The notes below the pieces were generated by a model. That model did not search any database. It saw only the letters and a list, made by a program, of their open reading frames with translations, and was not told the DNA's origin. A DNA stretch of 64,000 nt. Source: Leptolinea sp. UBA5203. Its GTDB lineage: Bacteria > Chloroflexota > Anaerolineae > Anaerolineales > Anaerolineaceae. The number at the start of each line of letters is the position of its first letter. Position 1 is the first letter of the stretch. A program made the translations under genes and the position numbers. This document shows, piece by piece, positions 42,240-50,537 of this stretch. The stretch covers positions 1-64,000 of the forward strand of contig DHVR01000032.1 in the NCBI GenBank assembly GCA_002412765.1, read 5' to 3'.

Positions 42240-42965
42240 TTGAATAAAGCTTCTATAAAACCCTGGTTCATGGTGGTTGCACGTTTGTTTCTATTCGCTG
42301 GCATTCAAGGCATCTTGGCTCTGGTTTTCTTTCTCAATAAAACCGCCAATGCCTGGGAAACCTCCGCCAATTGGTGGCCGCTGGTTGTTGCCATGACCAA
42401 TCTGATTTGTCTGGCTTTCCTCATCCGCTTCTTTAAGGTGGAGGGAAAACGCTACTGGGACTTGTTCCGCATTGAGCGCCCGACCCTTAAGCAGGATTTA
42501 TTGACCATGCTGGGTCTACTGGTTCTGATAGCCCCCATTGGTTTTTTGCCGAATATTCTATTGGGAAACTGGTTATTTGGGGATTCTATGACCACTTTGA
42601 ACATGATTGTCCGTCCGCTGCCTTACTGGGCGGCCATTGCCGGTATTCTGCTGTTTCCCATCACGCAGGGGCTGGTGGAGGTCGCAACCTATTTTAGTTT
42701 TGTCATGCCGCAGTTTGAAAAACAGGGCATGCGTCCCTGGCTGGCGCTCGGCCTGCCCGTGCTCTTCTTGAGCTTGCAGCATATTGCAGTGCCGCTGCTT
42801 TTCGATGGCCGTTACATCCTCTGGCGGGCGTTGATGTTCCTGCCATTTGCTTTGTTGCTGGGCTTTGTGATGCGCTGGCGTCCTCGGTTGCTGCCTTATC
42901 TGGCGATTCTGCACGTTCTCATGGACCTATCCCTGCCGATCATGTTTCTCGGTGTGGCTTATTAA
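42240..42965 (+). CDS. CPBP-like intramembrane protein
   Basis: A 241-aa protein with seven or eight TM helices, in the general layout of CPBP/Abi proteases. The expected EExxxR motif is not present; the equivalent position reads QGLVEVATYFSF. LSLQHIAVPL and LHVLMDLSLP supply His residues at positions 2 and 3 of the family motifs, so it may be a degenerate member without protease activity. The start is TTG 42,240 after AAGGAATTA. The next gene (SDR) is 29 nt downstream on the same strand, so an operon is likely. Confidence 0.7.
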   Translation: MNKASIKPWFMVVARLFLFAGIQGILALVFFLNKTANAWETSANWWPLVVAMTNLICLAFLIRFFKVEGKRYWDLFRIERPTLKQDLLTMLGLLVLIAPIGFLPNILLGNWLFGDSMTTLNMIVRPLPYWAAIAGILLFPITQGLVEVATYFSFVMPQFEKQGMRPWLALGLPVLFLSLQHIAVPLLFDGRYILWRALMFLPFALLLGFVMRWRPRLLPYLAILHVLMDLSLPIMFLGVAY

Positions 42966-42994
42966 TCACCTTTTCCGCCTGACATGGAGTTCCT

Positions 42995-44209
42995 ATGATC
43001 AACCTTTCCACTCTGCTTGATTATCTGGCCCTAAGCCCCACTTGCTTCACTGAAGATGTCGTTGTGATTACCGGCGCTGGCCGCGGGATTGGTCTGCAAA
43101 CGGCCAGAGCTTTTGCGTTGTTAGGCGCCCGGGTAATTTTGGCCGAACTTTCAGCAAGCGGAAAAGAAGCCGAAAAGTTGATTTTAGCAGAAGGCGGAAA
43201 AGCGGTTTTCATTCAAACGGATGTGTCCAATCCGCAAGATGTGCAGCGTTTGGTGGAACAAACTCACCAGCATTTTGGACCGGCCACCATCCTGATCAAT
43301 AATGCCATTGTGATTCAGGAATCCAGTGTGCTGGAGATGCCCCTGAACGTTTGGGATCAGACTATTGCAGTTAATTTGCGGGGAACATTTTTAACCTGCC
43401 AGGCATTCCTGCCGGATATGCTTGCCCAACAGCGGGGCACCATCCTCAACATGGTTTCGACAGATGCCATGCCAGGGTTGTCGGCTTATATTGCTTCCAA
43501 ACAAGGCATCACGGGTTTCAGTCAATCGCTGGATCTGGAAGTAAACCCTGCCGGTGTACGAGTGGTTCCTTTTGCTCCCGGGATGGTGGACACGCCAGGG
43601 ATTCGCAGCGTGGCACAGGGCCTGGCCCCGCGCCTTGGGCTGCTGGCTGAGCAGTTTCTCAATCTATCATTGCATGCCGGTTATGACGGCCTTATGCCGG
43701 CGGAACACGCGGCTGCGGCTGCCGTATACCTGGTAGCTCACCTTGCAGACGAGTTTCATGGTCAGGTGGTTAATGGCTATGAGGTTTTGGAACGGGCAGG
43801 GCTGTTAAAAACCCCGCAGGAGCAGCCAGTGACAACGGATCTGCCCCTAAATAAATCTACCCTCAATATGCAGGACTTGCTGCAAGAACTCAGCGCTATT
43901 CTGCAGGAAACCGATAATGAATTCAATCAATTACCGATTTTTGTGCGTCCCATGGCACGGCAAGGGTTTAATACAAAAAGCGGCAAAAGCCTGCTGGAGT
44001 GGCAGCGCCTTGTTGGAGCTTTGATGGGTTCGGAGAATTCAGCCCCAGCAAATTTGGCAGCCCAATTGCAGGCGTTAATCACTTATTACCAGGAGGTTCC
44101 ACAGGAAACAGCTCGCTTTACCCGCGATGCTCAAGTCTTGCAGCAGGTGACAGATACTTGCCAACAGAGGATCACGGTGATTAAACAACTGGCTAATTTA
44201 TTCTCCTGA
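42995..44209 (+). CDS. SDR oxidoreductase with a C-terminal helical extension
   Basis: A 404-aa protein. Residues about 20-265 are a short-chain dehydrogenase: TGAGRGIG (26-33) for NAD(P), INNA, Ser155, and Tyr165-x-x-x-Lys169 (YIASK). The remaining 130 aa (PLNKSTLNMQDLLQELSAILQETDNEFNQLPIFVRPMARQGF...) are helical and not part of the usual SDR fold; I do not recognise them. The extension could bind a partner or substrate. GACATGGAG precedes ATG. The reaction is unknown. Confidence 0.87.
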   Translation: MINLSTLLDYLALSPTCFTEDVVVITGAGRGIGLQTARAFALLGARVILAELSASGKEAEKLILAEGGKAVFIQTDVSNPQDVQRLVEQTHQHFGPATILINNAIVIQESSVLEMPLNVWDQTIAVNLRGTFLTCQAFLPDMLAQQRGTILNMVSTDAMPGLSAYIASKQGITGFSQSLDLEVNPAGVRVVPFAPGMVDTPGIRSVAQGLAPRLGLLAEQFLNLSLHAGYDGLMPAEHAAAAAVYLVAHLADEFHGQVVNGYEVLERAGLLKTPQEQPVTTDLPLNKSTLNMQDLLQELSAILQETDNEFNQLPIFVRPMARQGFNTKSGKSLLEWQRLVGALMGSENSAPANLAAQLQALITYYQEVPQETARFTRDAQVLQQVTDTCQQRITVIKQLANLFS

Positions 44210-44269
44210 TAGGAAATGCCGCGGCTAATTGCAGCCATAAAAATGATCGACACGTTCATCTCACGATTG

Positions 44270-44387
44270 TGATATAATAAATGTATCTTATAATCAGATT
44301 TGCGTTCACCGAATGCCGCCGACCTAATATATAGGGGTGGCGTTTTTGTTTAACCCGAGTCTGCACTAGTAAAAGTCGAGGATTATC
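44270..44387 (+). promoter_or_regulatory. Extended -10 promoter and attenuator-like leader of the RRM gene
   Basis: TGATATAAT (44,270-44,278) is an extended -10. The 5' leader of about 100 nt contains GCCGCCGACCTA / TAGGGGTGGC followed by GTTTTTG (44,313-44,347), a terminator-like hairpin ahead of the start codon. This would allow feedback or cold-dependent control, as reported for RNA-binding protein genes in other bacteria. Confidence 0.55.
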
Positions 44388-44732
44388 TTGGAAGTAAAAT
44401 TGTATGTTGGAAATATGGCTTATGACACAAGCGAAGAACAGTTGCGTACCCTGTTTGCTGAAGCTGGTAGCGTAGTCGCAGTGGATGTAATTATGGATCG
44501 GGATACTCACTCCCCGAAAGGTTTCGCTTTCATTACCATGGGAACACAGGCTGATGCCGCCAAAGCAATCAGTATGTTTGATGGTAAAGAAGTCAGCGGC
44601 AGACCGCTGAAAGTCAATGCCGCTAAACCCCGCGAAGATCGCCCCAGTGGCGGCGGCGGTGGTGGACGCTCCTTCAATAACAACAATGGCCCCAAAGGCC
44701 GCGGTCGTAACGACTCTAACAGTCGCTACTAA
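44388..44732 (+). CDS. RNA-binding protein with one RRM domain
   Basis: A 114-aa protein. KLYVGNMAYDTSEEQLRTLFAEAGSVVAVDVIMDRDTHSPKGFAFITM contains RNP-2 (LYVGNM) and RNP-1 (KGFAFITM). GRPLKVNAAKPRED closes the RRM. The tail (PSGGGGGGRSFNNNNGPKGRGRNDSNSRY) is Gly/Asn/Arg-rich, like cyanobacterial Rbp proteins. It probably acts as a cold-shock RNA chaperone. The start is TTG 44,388 after CGAGGATTATC; the leader is attenuator-like. Confidence 0.93.
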   Translation: MEVKLYVGNMAYDTSEEQLRTLFAEAGSVVAVDVIMDRDTHSPKGFAFITMGTQADAAKAISMFDGKEVSGRPLKVNAAKPREDRPSGGGGGGRSFNNNNGPKGRGRNDSNSRY

Positions 44733-44744
44733 CATCGAAGATCA

Positions 44745-44770
44745 AACCTGCCCTAGCGGCAGGTTTTTTT
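44745..44770 (+). terminator. Terminator of the RRM gene
   Basis: AAACCTGCC-CTAGC-GGCAGGTTT followed by more T residues. Confidence 0.92.
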
Positions 44771-44896
44771 GTTCCCATTATCGAATTTACACACTCATCC
44801 TTCCCAATACCATCCGATCCACTTATGAAGTCGTCGTTTAATAATTAGCACCTCTCGTTTTTTGATGGGGAGTTGAATGGGTAATTTTTGAAAAAT

Positions 44897-44935
44897 AACA
44901 GCCATCCAGCTTTTTTTCCCCGGGATGGCTGTTTA
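44897..44935. terminator. Hairpin before the convergent DUF1801 gene
   Basis: AACAGCCATCC / GGATGGCTGTT form an 11-bp stem with a T-rich loop. It lies after the minus-strand DUF1801 stop and could terminate that gene. Confidence 0.65.
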
Positions 44936-44958
44936 CAGTTGATTCTTCACTATCAGAT

Positions 44959-45366
44959 TTAATTTCCGGCCTTTTTATTCTTTTTCTTTTCAGCTTTCAT
45001 TTCTGCCTGTTTCGTATTTTCTTCAACCCGGTATGAAACTATGGCCTTGATCAAATCATAAGGGATGGGCTGTGTAAGGGGAAATTGCACGGATCCTTTG
45101 GCACCTTTATAGATGGATAACCGTTCTTTGAATTCTTCCACCCCGGACGGGGTAGGGTAAAATCCGATGTGGTTTTTATAGGCAGCAAAATGTACCAGAT
45201 TCCCATGCAGCGTAAAAGTTGGCATGGCGTAACTGATGGTTTCCTTGGCTTCAGGGGCAGCATCTTGAATGGTGCGTCTTACTTTCTGTAAAATTTCCTG
45301 GATTTCCGCTGGAAAATCGGCAATATATTCATCAATGGAACTGGCAATTCCTCTTTCGTCTTTCAT
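44959..45366 (-). CDS. DUF1801 (YdhG-like) protein
   Basis: A 135-aa protein of the YdhG/DUF1801 fold. SSIDEYIADFPAEIQEILQKVRRTIQDAAPEAKETISYAMPTF, LVHFAAYKNHIGFYPTPSGVEEF and KGAKGSVQFPLTQPIPYDLIKAIVSYR are the complete family signature. A Bacillus relative acts as an intracellular iron chaperone, but for most members the function is unknown. Start ATG 45,366 follows GAGGTGAG; the upstream ATG at 45,441 has no SD. The Lys-rich tail (AEKKKNKKAGN) is unstructured. Confidence 0.88.
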   Translation of the reverse strand: MKDERGIASSIDEYIADFPAEIQEILQKVRRTIQDAAPEAKETISYAMPTFTLHGNLVHFAAYKNHIGFYPTPSGVEEFKERLSIYKGAKGSVQFPLTQPIPYDLIKAIVSYRVEENTKQAEMKAEKKKNKKAGN

Positions 45367-45766
45367 CTCACCTCGTCTATTTCTTACAACCCTAAGATTA
45401 ATAAAACTCGAGTTTTGGGGCAGAATCATAATAACCACCATCTATGTGGTGGTTAACTACCTTAGTACAGAAATTATACAGATTCCTGCTATTTATAATT
45501 ATTAATGGTTTATCAGATTCACCTGAGTTTCTCACTTCTCCAAACTTTAAGACAATTTCTCTCGACCTATGGCGATTTAGAGGACACTAAGGCAGGACAC
45601 TAAAATGAAATACTCGGTGATTAATAGTAAATCAGATCCTGAAGATAAGGATTTGGACGATGGTAGAATAACATTATTGCTCAATCCAATAGTGTTATGG
45701 ATAGCTGGAGAGTAAGATCAATAATCAAATTGCTGGGTTAGGAGAATGGAATTGGAGAATCAAACC
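45367..45766 (+). other. Intergenic region with one possible 36-codon ORF
   Basis: 45,605-45,715 encodes MKYSVINSKSDPEDKDLDDG and 16 more residues, ending in WIAGE. The upstream sequence GGACACTAAA is only a weak SD and no homologue is recognised, so it may be chance. Nothing else of note was seen. Confidence 0.25.
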
Positions 45767-46162
45767 ATGATTGATAAATTAGCCTGGATATATCTGTTGG
45801 ATAAAAAAATCCTGTGCGTGCGCTCTAAAAATAAGGCGCTCTACTACATTCCTGGCGGAAAAAGGGAACCTGGAGAAACCGATCAACAAGCCCTCATTCG
45901 GGAAATCCAAGAGGAGTTAAGCGTGGATCTTTTACCCGAGACGATTGTGTTTGCTGGCGAATTTATAGCTCAGGCGGATGGCAAAGAGGCGGGTGTCCAG
46001 GTGAAAATCACAGGGTATACAGCGGGATATCAAGGGGATCTAAAGCCGGCAGCAGAAATTGCCGAAATGGCCTGGCTTACTTACGCAGACAGGGAGAAAT
46101 GTTCCCTGGTTGTACAGCATATTTTTGATGGGCTGCATCAGCGGGATATGCTTGCTGATTGA
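45767..46162 (+). CDS. NUDIX hydrolase
   Basis: A 131-aa pyrophosphohydrolase. The Nudix box GGKREPGETDQQALIREIQEEL conforms fully to GX5EX7REUXEEXGU except that the last Gly-U is replaced by SV. The surrounding strands (KILCVRSKNKALYYIPG, GVQVKITGYTAGYQGDLKPAAEIAEMAWLTYAD) fit. Start ATG 45,767 follows TTGGAG by 9 nt; the in-frame ATG at 45,746 is too close to its SD. The substrate (nucleotide or related pyrophosphate) is unknown. Confidence 0.9.
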   Translation: MIDKLAWIYLLDKKILCVRSKNKALYYIPGGKREPGETDQQALIREIQEELSVDLLPETIVFAGEFIAQADGKEAGVQVKITGYTAGYQGDLKPAAEIAEMAWLTYADREKCSLVVQHIFDGLHQRDMLAD

Positions 46163-46216
46163 TTGGATCATAGCATAGTTGAATTTTCCCTGATTCAAAA
46201 GCACCCATGAGAAGGC

Positions 46217-47326
46217 TTAGCAGGCGGATAATTTTATTCGATTTCGGCCTTCGTTTTTTGCTTCGTATAATAAGGTATCCGCCCGGGCGACCATGCTATC
46301 CGGGGTGTCTCCCGGCAGAAACTGGGTGAGTCCGCCGCTCACGGTGATGCACACATCGGTACTAAGTTGAATTTTTGGCACGATGGTAGATAATCGTCTG
46401 GCAAAGCTGCTTGCCGCCTGGGGGTCGGTTTCCGGCAGAAGGATTAAAAATTCCTCTCCGCCATAACGCGCGGCAATATCAACAGAACGGATTGTAGATT
46501 GAATCATTTGAGAAAACTTGACTAATACTTCATCCCCGAAAGGGTGGCCGTAGGTGTCATTAACCTGCTTAAAATGATCCAGATCCAGCATTATAATGGA
46601 TAGTGGACGATCATAGCGCGTGGCTTTTTCGATTTCTTCGGAAAGCCTTGCCAGTACAAAGGCGTGAGTATACAAGTTTGTCATGGAATCGCGAATGACC
46701 AGTTGTTCGAGTTGTTGAGAATATTCTTTTACTTTATCCAATTGTTTAAAGTAAAGCATCATGAAGGCGCGTAAAATAAAGAAATTACTGGTCAATGCAA
46801 AGAGTACAGAGATGATGATATCAAAATAACGTATGGATTCATCCTCATATTGATAAAAGATACCAGGCATTCTGTATTCAAGCAGAATCAAGGCTATAAC
46901 AACAGCACTAAAGATGAGTAAGATGATTCCACTTAAGGTTTTATGGTTTTTGGAGTCTTTTTTTCCGACGATTAAGATGGTTAGAAAAGATGAGAACATC
47001 AGGATGTAATAGGGTATGCCGCTGGCAGAACCGCCATTATAGATCCATAATAGGGGAAGGTAGATAAAGATCAGCACGAAGATGCCCAGAAAACGGCTGA
47101 CACCAAATTGGTTTTTAAAGCGGGATAAAAAAAAGCACAGTGCCAGAACCATGGAGTAGAAAAAATTATTTGCAATCAGGATCGGGCTTAAGGAGGCGGA
47201 AATACATTCAATGGCTGCCAAAAGGCAAAATAGGGTTGCAATAAAACAAGCGGTGTTGTAGATGCGGTTGATCTCAAGCTGATCGTCTCTGCCCGCAATC
47301 CAGTCAATCATGTTTTGAATAGTCAT
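46217..47326 (-). CDS. Membrane diguanylate cyclase (GGDEF) with product-inhibition site
   Basis: Makes cyclic di-GMP from two GTP. About six TM helices occupy residues 20-195, then a linker coil and a GGDEF domain. The active site is GGEEF (289-293). R280-S-V-D283 lies exactly five residues before it, the RxxD I-site of feedback-inhibited cyclases. DLDHFKQVNDTYGHPFGDEVL is the standard nucleotide and metal segment. The sensor is an unrecognised TM bundle. The leader at 47,341-47,358 carries TATTAG/CTAATA, possibly an operator. Confidence 0.94.
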   Translation of the reverse strand: MTIQNMIDWIAGRDDQLEINRIYNTACFIATLFCLLAAIECISASLSPILIANNFFYSMVLALCFFLSRFKNQFGVSRFLGIFVLIFIYLPLLWIYNGGSASGIPYYILMFSSFLTILIVGKKDSKNHKTLSGIILLIFSAVVIALILLEYRMPGIFYQYEDESIRYFDIIISVLFALTSNFFILRAFMMLYFKQLDKVKEYSQQLEQLVIRDSMTNLYTHAFVLARLSEEIEKATRYDRPLSIIMLDLDHFKQVNDTYGHPFGDEVLVKFSQMIQSTIRSVDIAARYGGEEFLILLPETDPQAASSFARRLSTIVPKIQLSTDVCITVSGGLTQFLPGDTPDSMVARADTLLYEAKNEGRNRIKLSAC

Positions 47327-47582
47327 CCTTGACCCTTCATTATTAGTTTTTTCTAATAGTTACCTTCGGGTAAAAAATACCAAAAATAGTAATGTTTTGG
47401 TAATAAAACATATTATAATATATATTCTTCAATAACCCATAAGATAGACCCAAAGAGGACCATTCTGTAATGAGAGTGAAAGGTGTATTCATTAGAGGCC
47501 AGGTTTTATAGGGAAGCTGTTAGAAAAGGTATAATCCTTCCTATGAATAACATCGTAAGTTCATTTCTGCCGATCCTATCGG

Positions 47583-48266
47583 CTAGTATTTTCGCCCCCC
47601 ATACACGGCAAAATTGTAATATTTCCAGAGGATGTCCACTTCCATAAAACCAATTTCGTTCAGCCAGTCAAGTTGATCCATCAATCTGGCAGGATGGTCT
47701 TCGTTATGATAGGTCAGCATCCATTTATTGTTGATCTCATCCTCTGGCACCTGCCTGCGCATGAACTCTTTCCATTTTTCAATATAAACCTGCCCTAAAT
47801 GGTCATTGGCAGCCAAAATCACATCAGCATTGTAGAACACCCCATCCGGATTCAGCGCGTCATAGATTTTTCGGTAAAAGACCATCTTCTCCTGGTCGGT
47901 TTCCAGATGATGCAAGGCCAGCGAGGAGACGACCACGTCATAGTATTGATCAAAAGCATACGTTCTGAAATCACCCACCTGAAAGCGAATATCAGAATAT
48001 TCGGCCATTTTTACCTTGGCCATGGCGATCATGCCTTCAGCAAAGTCCATACAGGTGATTTTTGCCAGCGGGAATTTTTCCTTGATGCGCTTGGCGATCG
48101 TGCCCGTGCCACAGCCCAGATCAATCACGTTGATTGGACGCTGCGCCTCAAATGGAATGGCTGCTAGCAGAGCCTCAATCATTTGCGGGTAATAGGGGAT
48201 CAGCCGTAATATAATGGGGTCAAATTCCCTGGCTTCTTCTTCGAAATGTTTCTTAACTCCATTCAT
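47583..48266 (-). CDS. Class I SAM-dependent methyltransferase
   Basis: A 227-aa methyltransferase. VIDLGCGTGTIAKRI is motif I for SAM binding, ITCMDFAEGMIAMAK is motif II, FQVGDFRTYAF and YDVVVSSLALHHLETDQEK are motifs III and IV, and the protein ends in a short substrate lid. It belongs to the Methyltransf_25 / YcgJ-like group, which methylates small molecules or tRNA; the substrate is not inferable. AAGGAAC precedes ATG. It is in a minus-strand run with the PH-like and thioesterase genes, though gaps allow separate transcripts. Confidence 0.9.
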   Translation of the reverse strand: MNGVKKHFEEEAREFDPIILRLIPYYPQMIEALLAAIPFEAQRPINVIDLGCGTGTIAKRIKEKFPLAKITCMDFAEGMIAMAKVKMAEYSDIRFQVGDFRTYAFDQYYDVVVSSLALHHLETDQEKMVFYRKIYDALNPDGVFYNADVILAANDHLGQVYIEKWKEFMRRQVPEDEINNKWMLTYHNEDHPARLMDQLDWLNEIGFMEVDILWKYYNFAVYGGRKY

Positions 48267-48299
48267 GTGTCGTTCCTTGTTAGCGTCGATGGCTGCCTG

Positions 48300-48764
48300 C
48301 TATTCCAGAGGGGGATGGATGGAGGAATTTGCCTTGAGGGCTGTGGCAATGGCTTCTGCCAATGCTGATGCATCATCCGAACCTATGCGATAGCGTGTCC
48401 CATTGATCAATTCCAGTTCAACGGCCGAAAAACCTGAGACGTTATACACCCAGCCGCGCATGGTGAAATGAATGCCCCAGCCGTAATACCAGGGGTTCCG
48501 CACAACACGAACCGATTTGATCTTCATCAATGGAAACGAGGTGCGAAAGACACCAAAAGTGAAATGGAGTTTGACCTGGTACTCCGTAACCATGACGGAC
48601 AGGCTTGAAAAGATACCCCCCGCCAGGACTAAGACGGCTAAAACGCCCAACGATATGCCGTCCAATCCGGTCTGCAGGAGGATGAGCGAAAAAAATAGTA
48701 TGACGATGGAAAAAACGATGATGATCAGATACCCAATTTGAGTGTGCTTATAATTCGTTTTCAT
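48300..48764 (-). CDS. Two-TM protein with a bacterial PH-like domain
   Basis: A 154-aa protein. TM helices (IGYLIIIVFSIVILFFSLIL and GISLGVLAVLVLAGGIFSSLSVMV) are followed by a beta-rich domain (YQVKLHFTFGVFRTSFPLMKIKSVRVVRNPWYYGWGIHFTMRGWVYNVSGFSAVELELINGTRYRIGSDDASALAEAI) that is a clear bPH2-like pattern, ending in a helix. Such proteins are common in Anaerolineae and their function is unknown. It lies 33 nt downstream of the methyltransferase start region on the same strand. Confidence 0.78.
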   Translation of the reverse strand: MKTNYKHTQIGYLIIIVFSIVILFFSLILLQTGLDGISLGVLAVLVLAGGIFSSLSVMVTEYQVKLHFTFGVFRTSFPLMKIKSVRVVRNPWYYGWGIHFTMRGWVYNVSGFSAVELELINGTRYRIGSDDASALAEAIATALKANSSIHPPLE

Positions 48765-48784
48765 GAGGTTTCTATTCCCGGTGA

Positions 48785-49210
48785 TTATTTCTCATTCCTG
48801 GTCAATGCCCTGGCACGGTCCTGAAGAATTTTTTCTTCCTCTGTGACCGGTTCCAGGGTGATGCCGTGTTTTTTTGGCTTTCCGTCTTGATCCACATGAA
48901 TGAAGGTAATAAAACCTTCCAATACATCCCCCGATGTGCAGCTCATATGGATGTGTGCAATCAGGCTGGTACTTCCGGCATACACAATTTGGCTCTTAAA
49001 CCGAACCAGCTCGCCTTTCTTCACGGGCCTCAGGAAGGTCATATTATGGATCTGTAAACAGACGATATTTTCAGGGTTGGTTAAATTTGCCGCGGCTACA
49101 AATCCGGATTCAACGAACCATTCCGCAGTTCGGCCGGCATATAACGTCCCATGATGATTGAGATCTTCCCCTTTTACCAGGCGATTGGTGTTAAATAAAC
49201 TAAAACTCAT
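48785..49210 (-). CDS. Hotdog-fold acyl-CoA thioesterase
   Basis: A 141-aa thioesterase of the YciA/BACH group. NHHGTLYAGRTAEWFVESGFVAA is the N-terminal hotdog signature, with the long helix and catalytic region, and VRFKSQIVYAGSTSLIAHIHM is the second-half strand pair. It hydrolyses acyl-CoA; the chain-length preference is unknown. Start ATG 49,210 is the better choice (AAAGGTAG upstream); ATG 49,231 is also in frame. Confidence 0.87.
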   Translation of the reverse strand: MSFSLFNTNRLVKGEDLNHHGTLYAGRTAEWFVESGFVAAANLTNPENIVCLQIHNMTFLRPVKKGELVRFKSQIVYAGSTSLIAHIHMSCTSGDVLEGFITFIHVDQDGKPKKHGITLEPVTEEEKILQDRARALTRNEK

Positions 49211-49452
49211 TATTACGCTACCTTTATCCAAGAATGATTAATCTTATCACCAAGTACCATTTCTTTTGATGGGATCTATGGTGTGAAATGACCTCTCAAA
49301 AAAACTCTGTTAAGAGGTATGGGATTGGACGGGATCGATGACCACCCATAACAATATCCGTTTGAGTGTCCGATTTGAGTTGCATATTTCGAGGAATTTA
49401 TATATAATTTGAACAGTGTCATAAATATCGATCAATCATTCCCGGAGGGGAC

Positions 49453-49848
49453 ATGTTGGAAAACGAGATTTCACGCCGTACCTTATTAAAAGTCATTGCC
49501 GCTGGTTGTGGCGTTGTCGTAGCTTCCTCCCTGCCGAGAGAATGGGTCAAACCGGTCATTGATGCCGGCATGCTACCTGTGCATGCCCAGACAACCAGTG
49601 GGGGGACTATTACAGGATTCCTCCGGAATTGCGGGTTAGCCTATTGGCCCGATATTGTTACTGTTGATGGTTTGGGTCTGTCTTCTGGTCCATCGTCATC
49701 CCCCGATGGGGCGTTTATCATCACTGGAGTACCTGCTGGAACATATAATCTCACATGTGTCGCCACTGGCGGTACTGCTTCAGGGGTTACTGTAACTGTT
49801 GGTACTACCACTTCTGGTGTTATTGTGGATCAAACAGATATGTGTTAA
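49453..49848 (+). CDS. Tat-exported small carboxypeptidase-regulatory-like (CarboxypepD_reg) protein
   Basis: A 131-aa exported protein. The N-terminus ISRRTLLKVIAAGCGVVVASS is a twin-arginine signal (SRRTLLK). WVKPVIDAGMLPVHAQTTS follows and is a conserved-looking stretch after the signal (cleavage possibly after HAQ). The rest is a beta-sandwich of carboxypeptidase-regulatory type (GTITGFLRNCGL, SSPDGAFIITGVPAGTYNLTCVATGG). It ends with Cys. CGGAGGGG precedes ATG. Downstream lies the NTase/PqqD/HprK cassette on the opposite strand. Confidence 0.8.
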   Translation: MLENEISRRTLLKVIAAGCGVVVASSLPREWVKPVIDAGMLPVHAQTTSGGTITGFLRNCGLAYWPDIVTVDGLGLSSGPSSSPDGAFIITGVPAGTYNLTCVATGGTASGVTVTVGTTTSGVIVDQTDMC

Positions 49849-49880
49849 TGTTTTATTGAATAATCTTCGACAAATAATAT

Positions 49881-49910
49881 CAGGACAGACTACCGTCTGT
49901 CCTTTTTTTC
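49881..49910 (+). terminator. Terminator of the Tat protein gene
   Basis: GGACAGAC-TACC-GTCTGTCC with TTTTTTT, 33 nt after the stop. Confidence 0.93.
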
Positions 49911-50006
49911 ATCTGCAAATCAGCTTGCTTGCGTCTGTCTAAAAAGGTCATTTTACAAGAACGTCGTCACCATATAGTAGAGAAACATCCAGAGAAACAC
50001 CACATG

Positions 50007-50536
50007 TAGCGGCAATTCATGAATTTCCTCTACTTAGTAGAAAGCCCCATTGGATTGGTTTCTAAAGCAAATAAGAATTCTGCTTGGGTTATCAAGGTTC
50101 TGAGCCGTCATTATCAGCTTCGACTGGGCTCTCCCCTAACTGGAATCTAACCAACAAGGTTGCCGGAGTATGATGGCTTGGAGGAGCTTCTGGGTTAATT
50201 TCTGATGGATAATCCTTCGCTTCGTAATACACCGAACCTTAGCCTATGATTCCACCCTTTAACCAAGCCGGTTTGTGAATTCTAAATCCCTATTGTTTAA
50301 TTTACCCCCTCTACAAAGTCCCCCTGGGGGAAGCTCGGGGAACGGACTCTTCGTTGGCTAGGTCCTCGTTAGGGGAGAGCTTGCCGAAGCCTGATGTTGG
50401 ACAGGTGTACCCTTCGGTGAACTCAGGGAGCGGTCCTTTGGTATAGCTCAAGGACCACCCAATGGCAGGTGATCAGGGGACATCCCTCGACAAAGTCCCC
50501 CAAGGGGAGGCTCGGGGAACGGATTTTTCAATAAAC
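50007..50536. repeat. Repeat-rich gene-free stretch
   Basis: GTAGCGGCAATTCATGAATT (degraded GTAGCGG family) occurs near 50,008. An inverted repeat has arms at 50,114-50,140 and 50,368-50,394 (shared core CTCTCCCCTAAC), enclosing 227 nt, like a MITE. A direct repeat CAAAGTCCCCC ... CTCGGGGAACGGA occurs at 50,311-50,345 and 50,489-50,523. No gene is seen. Confidence 0.75.
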
Positions 50537-50537
50537 A

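Noticed and set aside
47341..47375. Cyclic di-GMP riboswitch before the diguanylate cyclase
   Set aside because: Only small stems (TATTAG/CTAATA, TTACC/GGTAA) are present; the conserved GEMM core is not seen.
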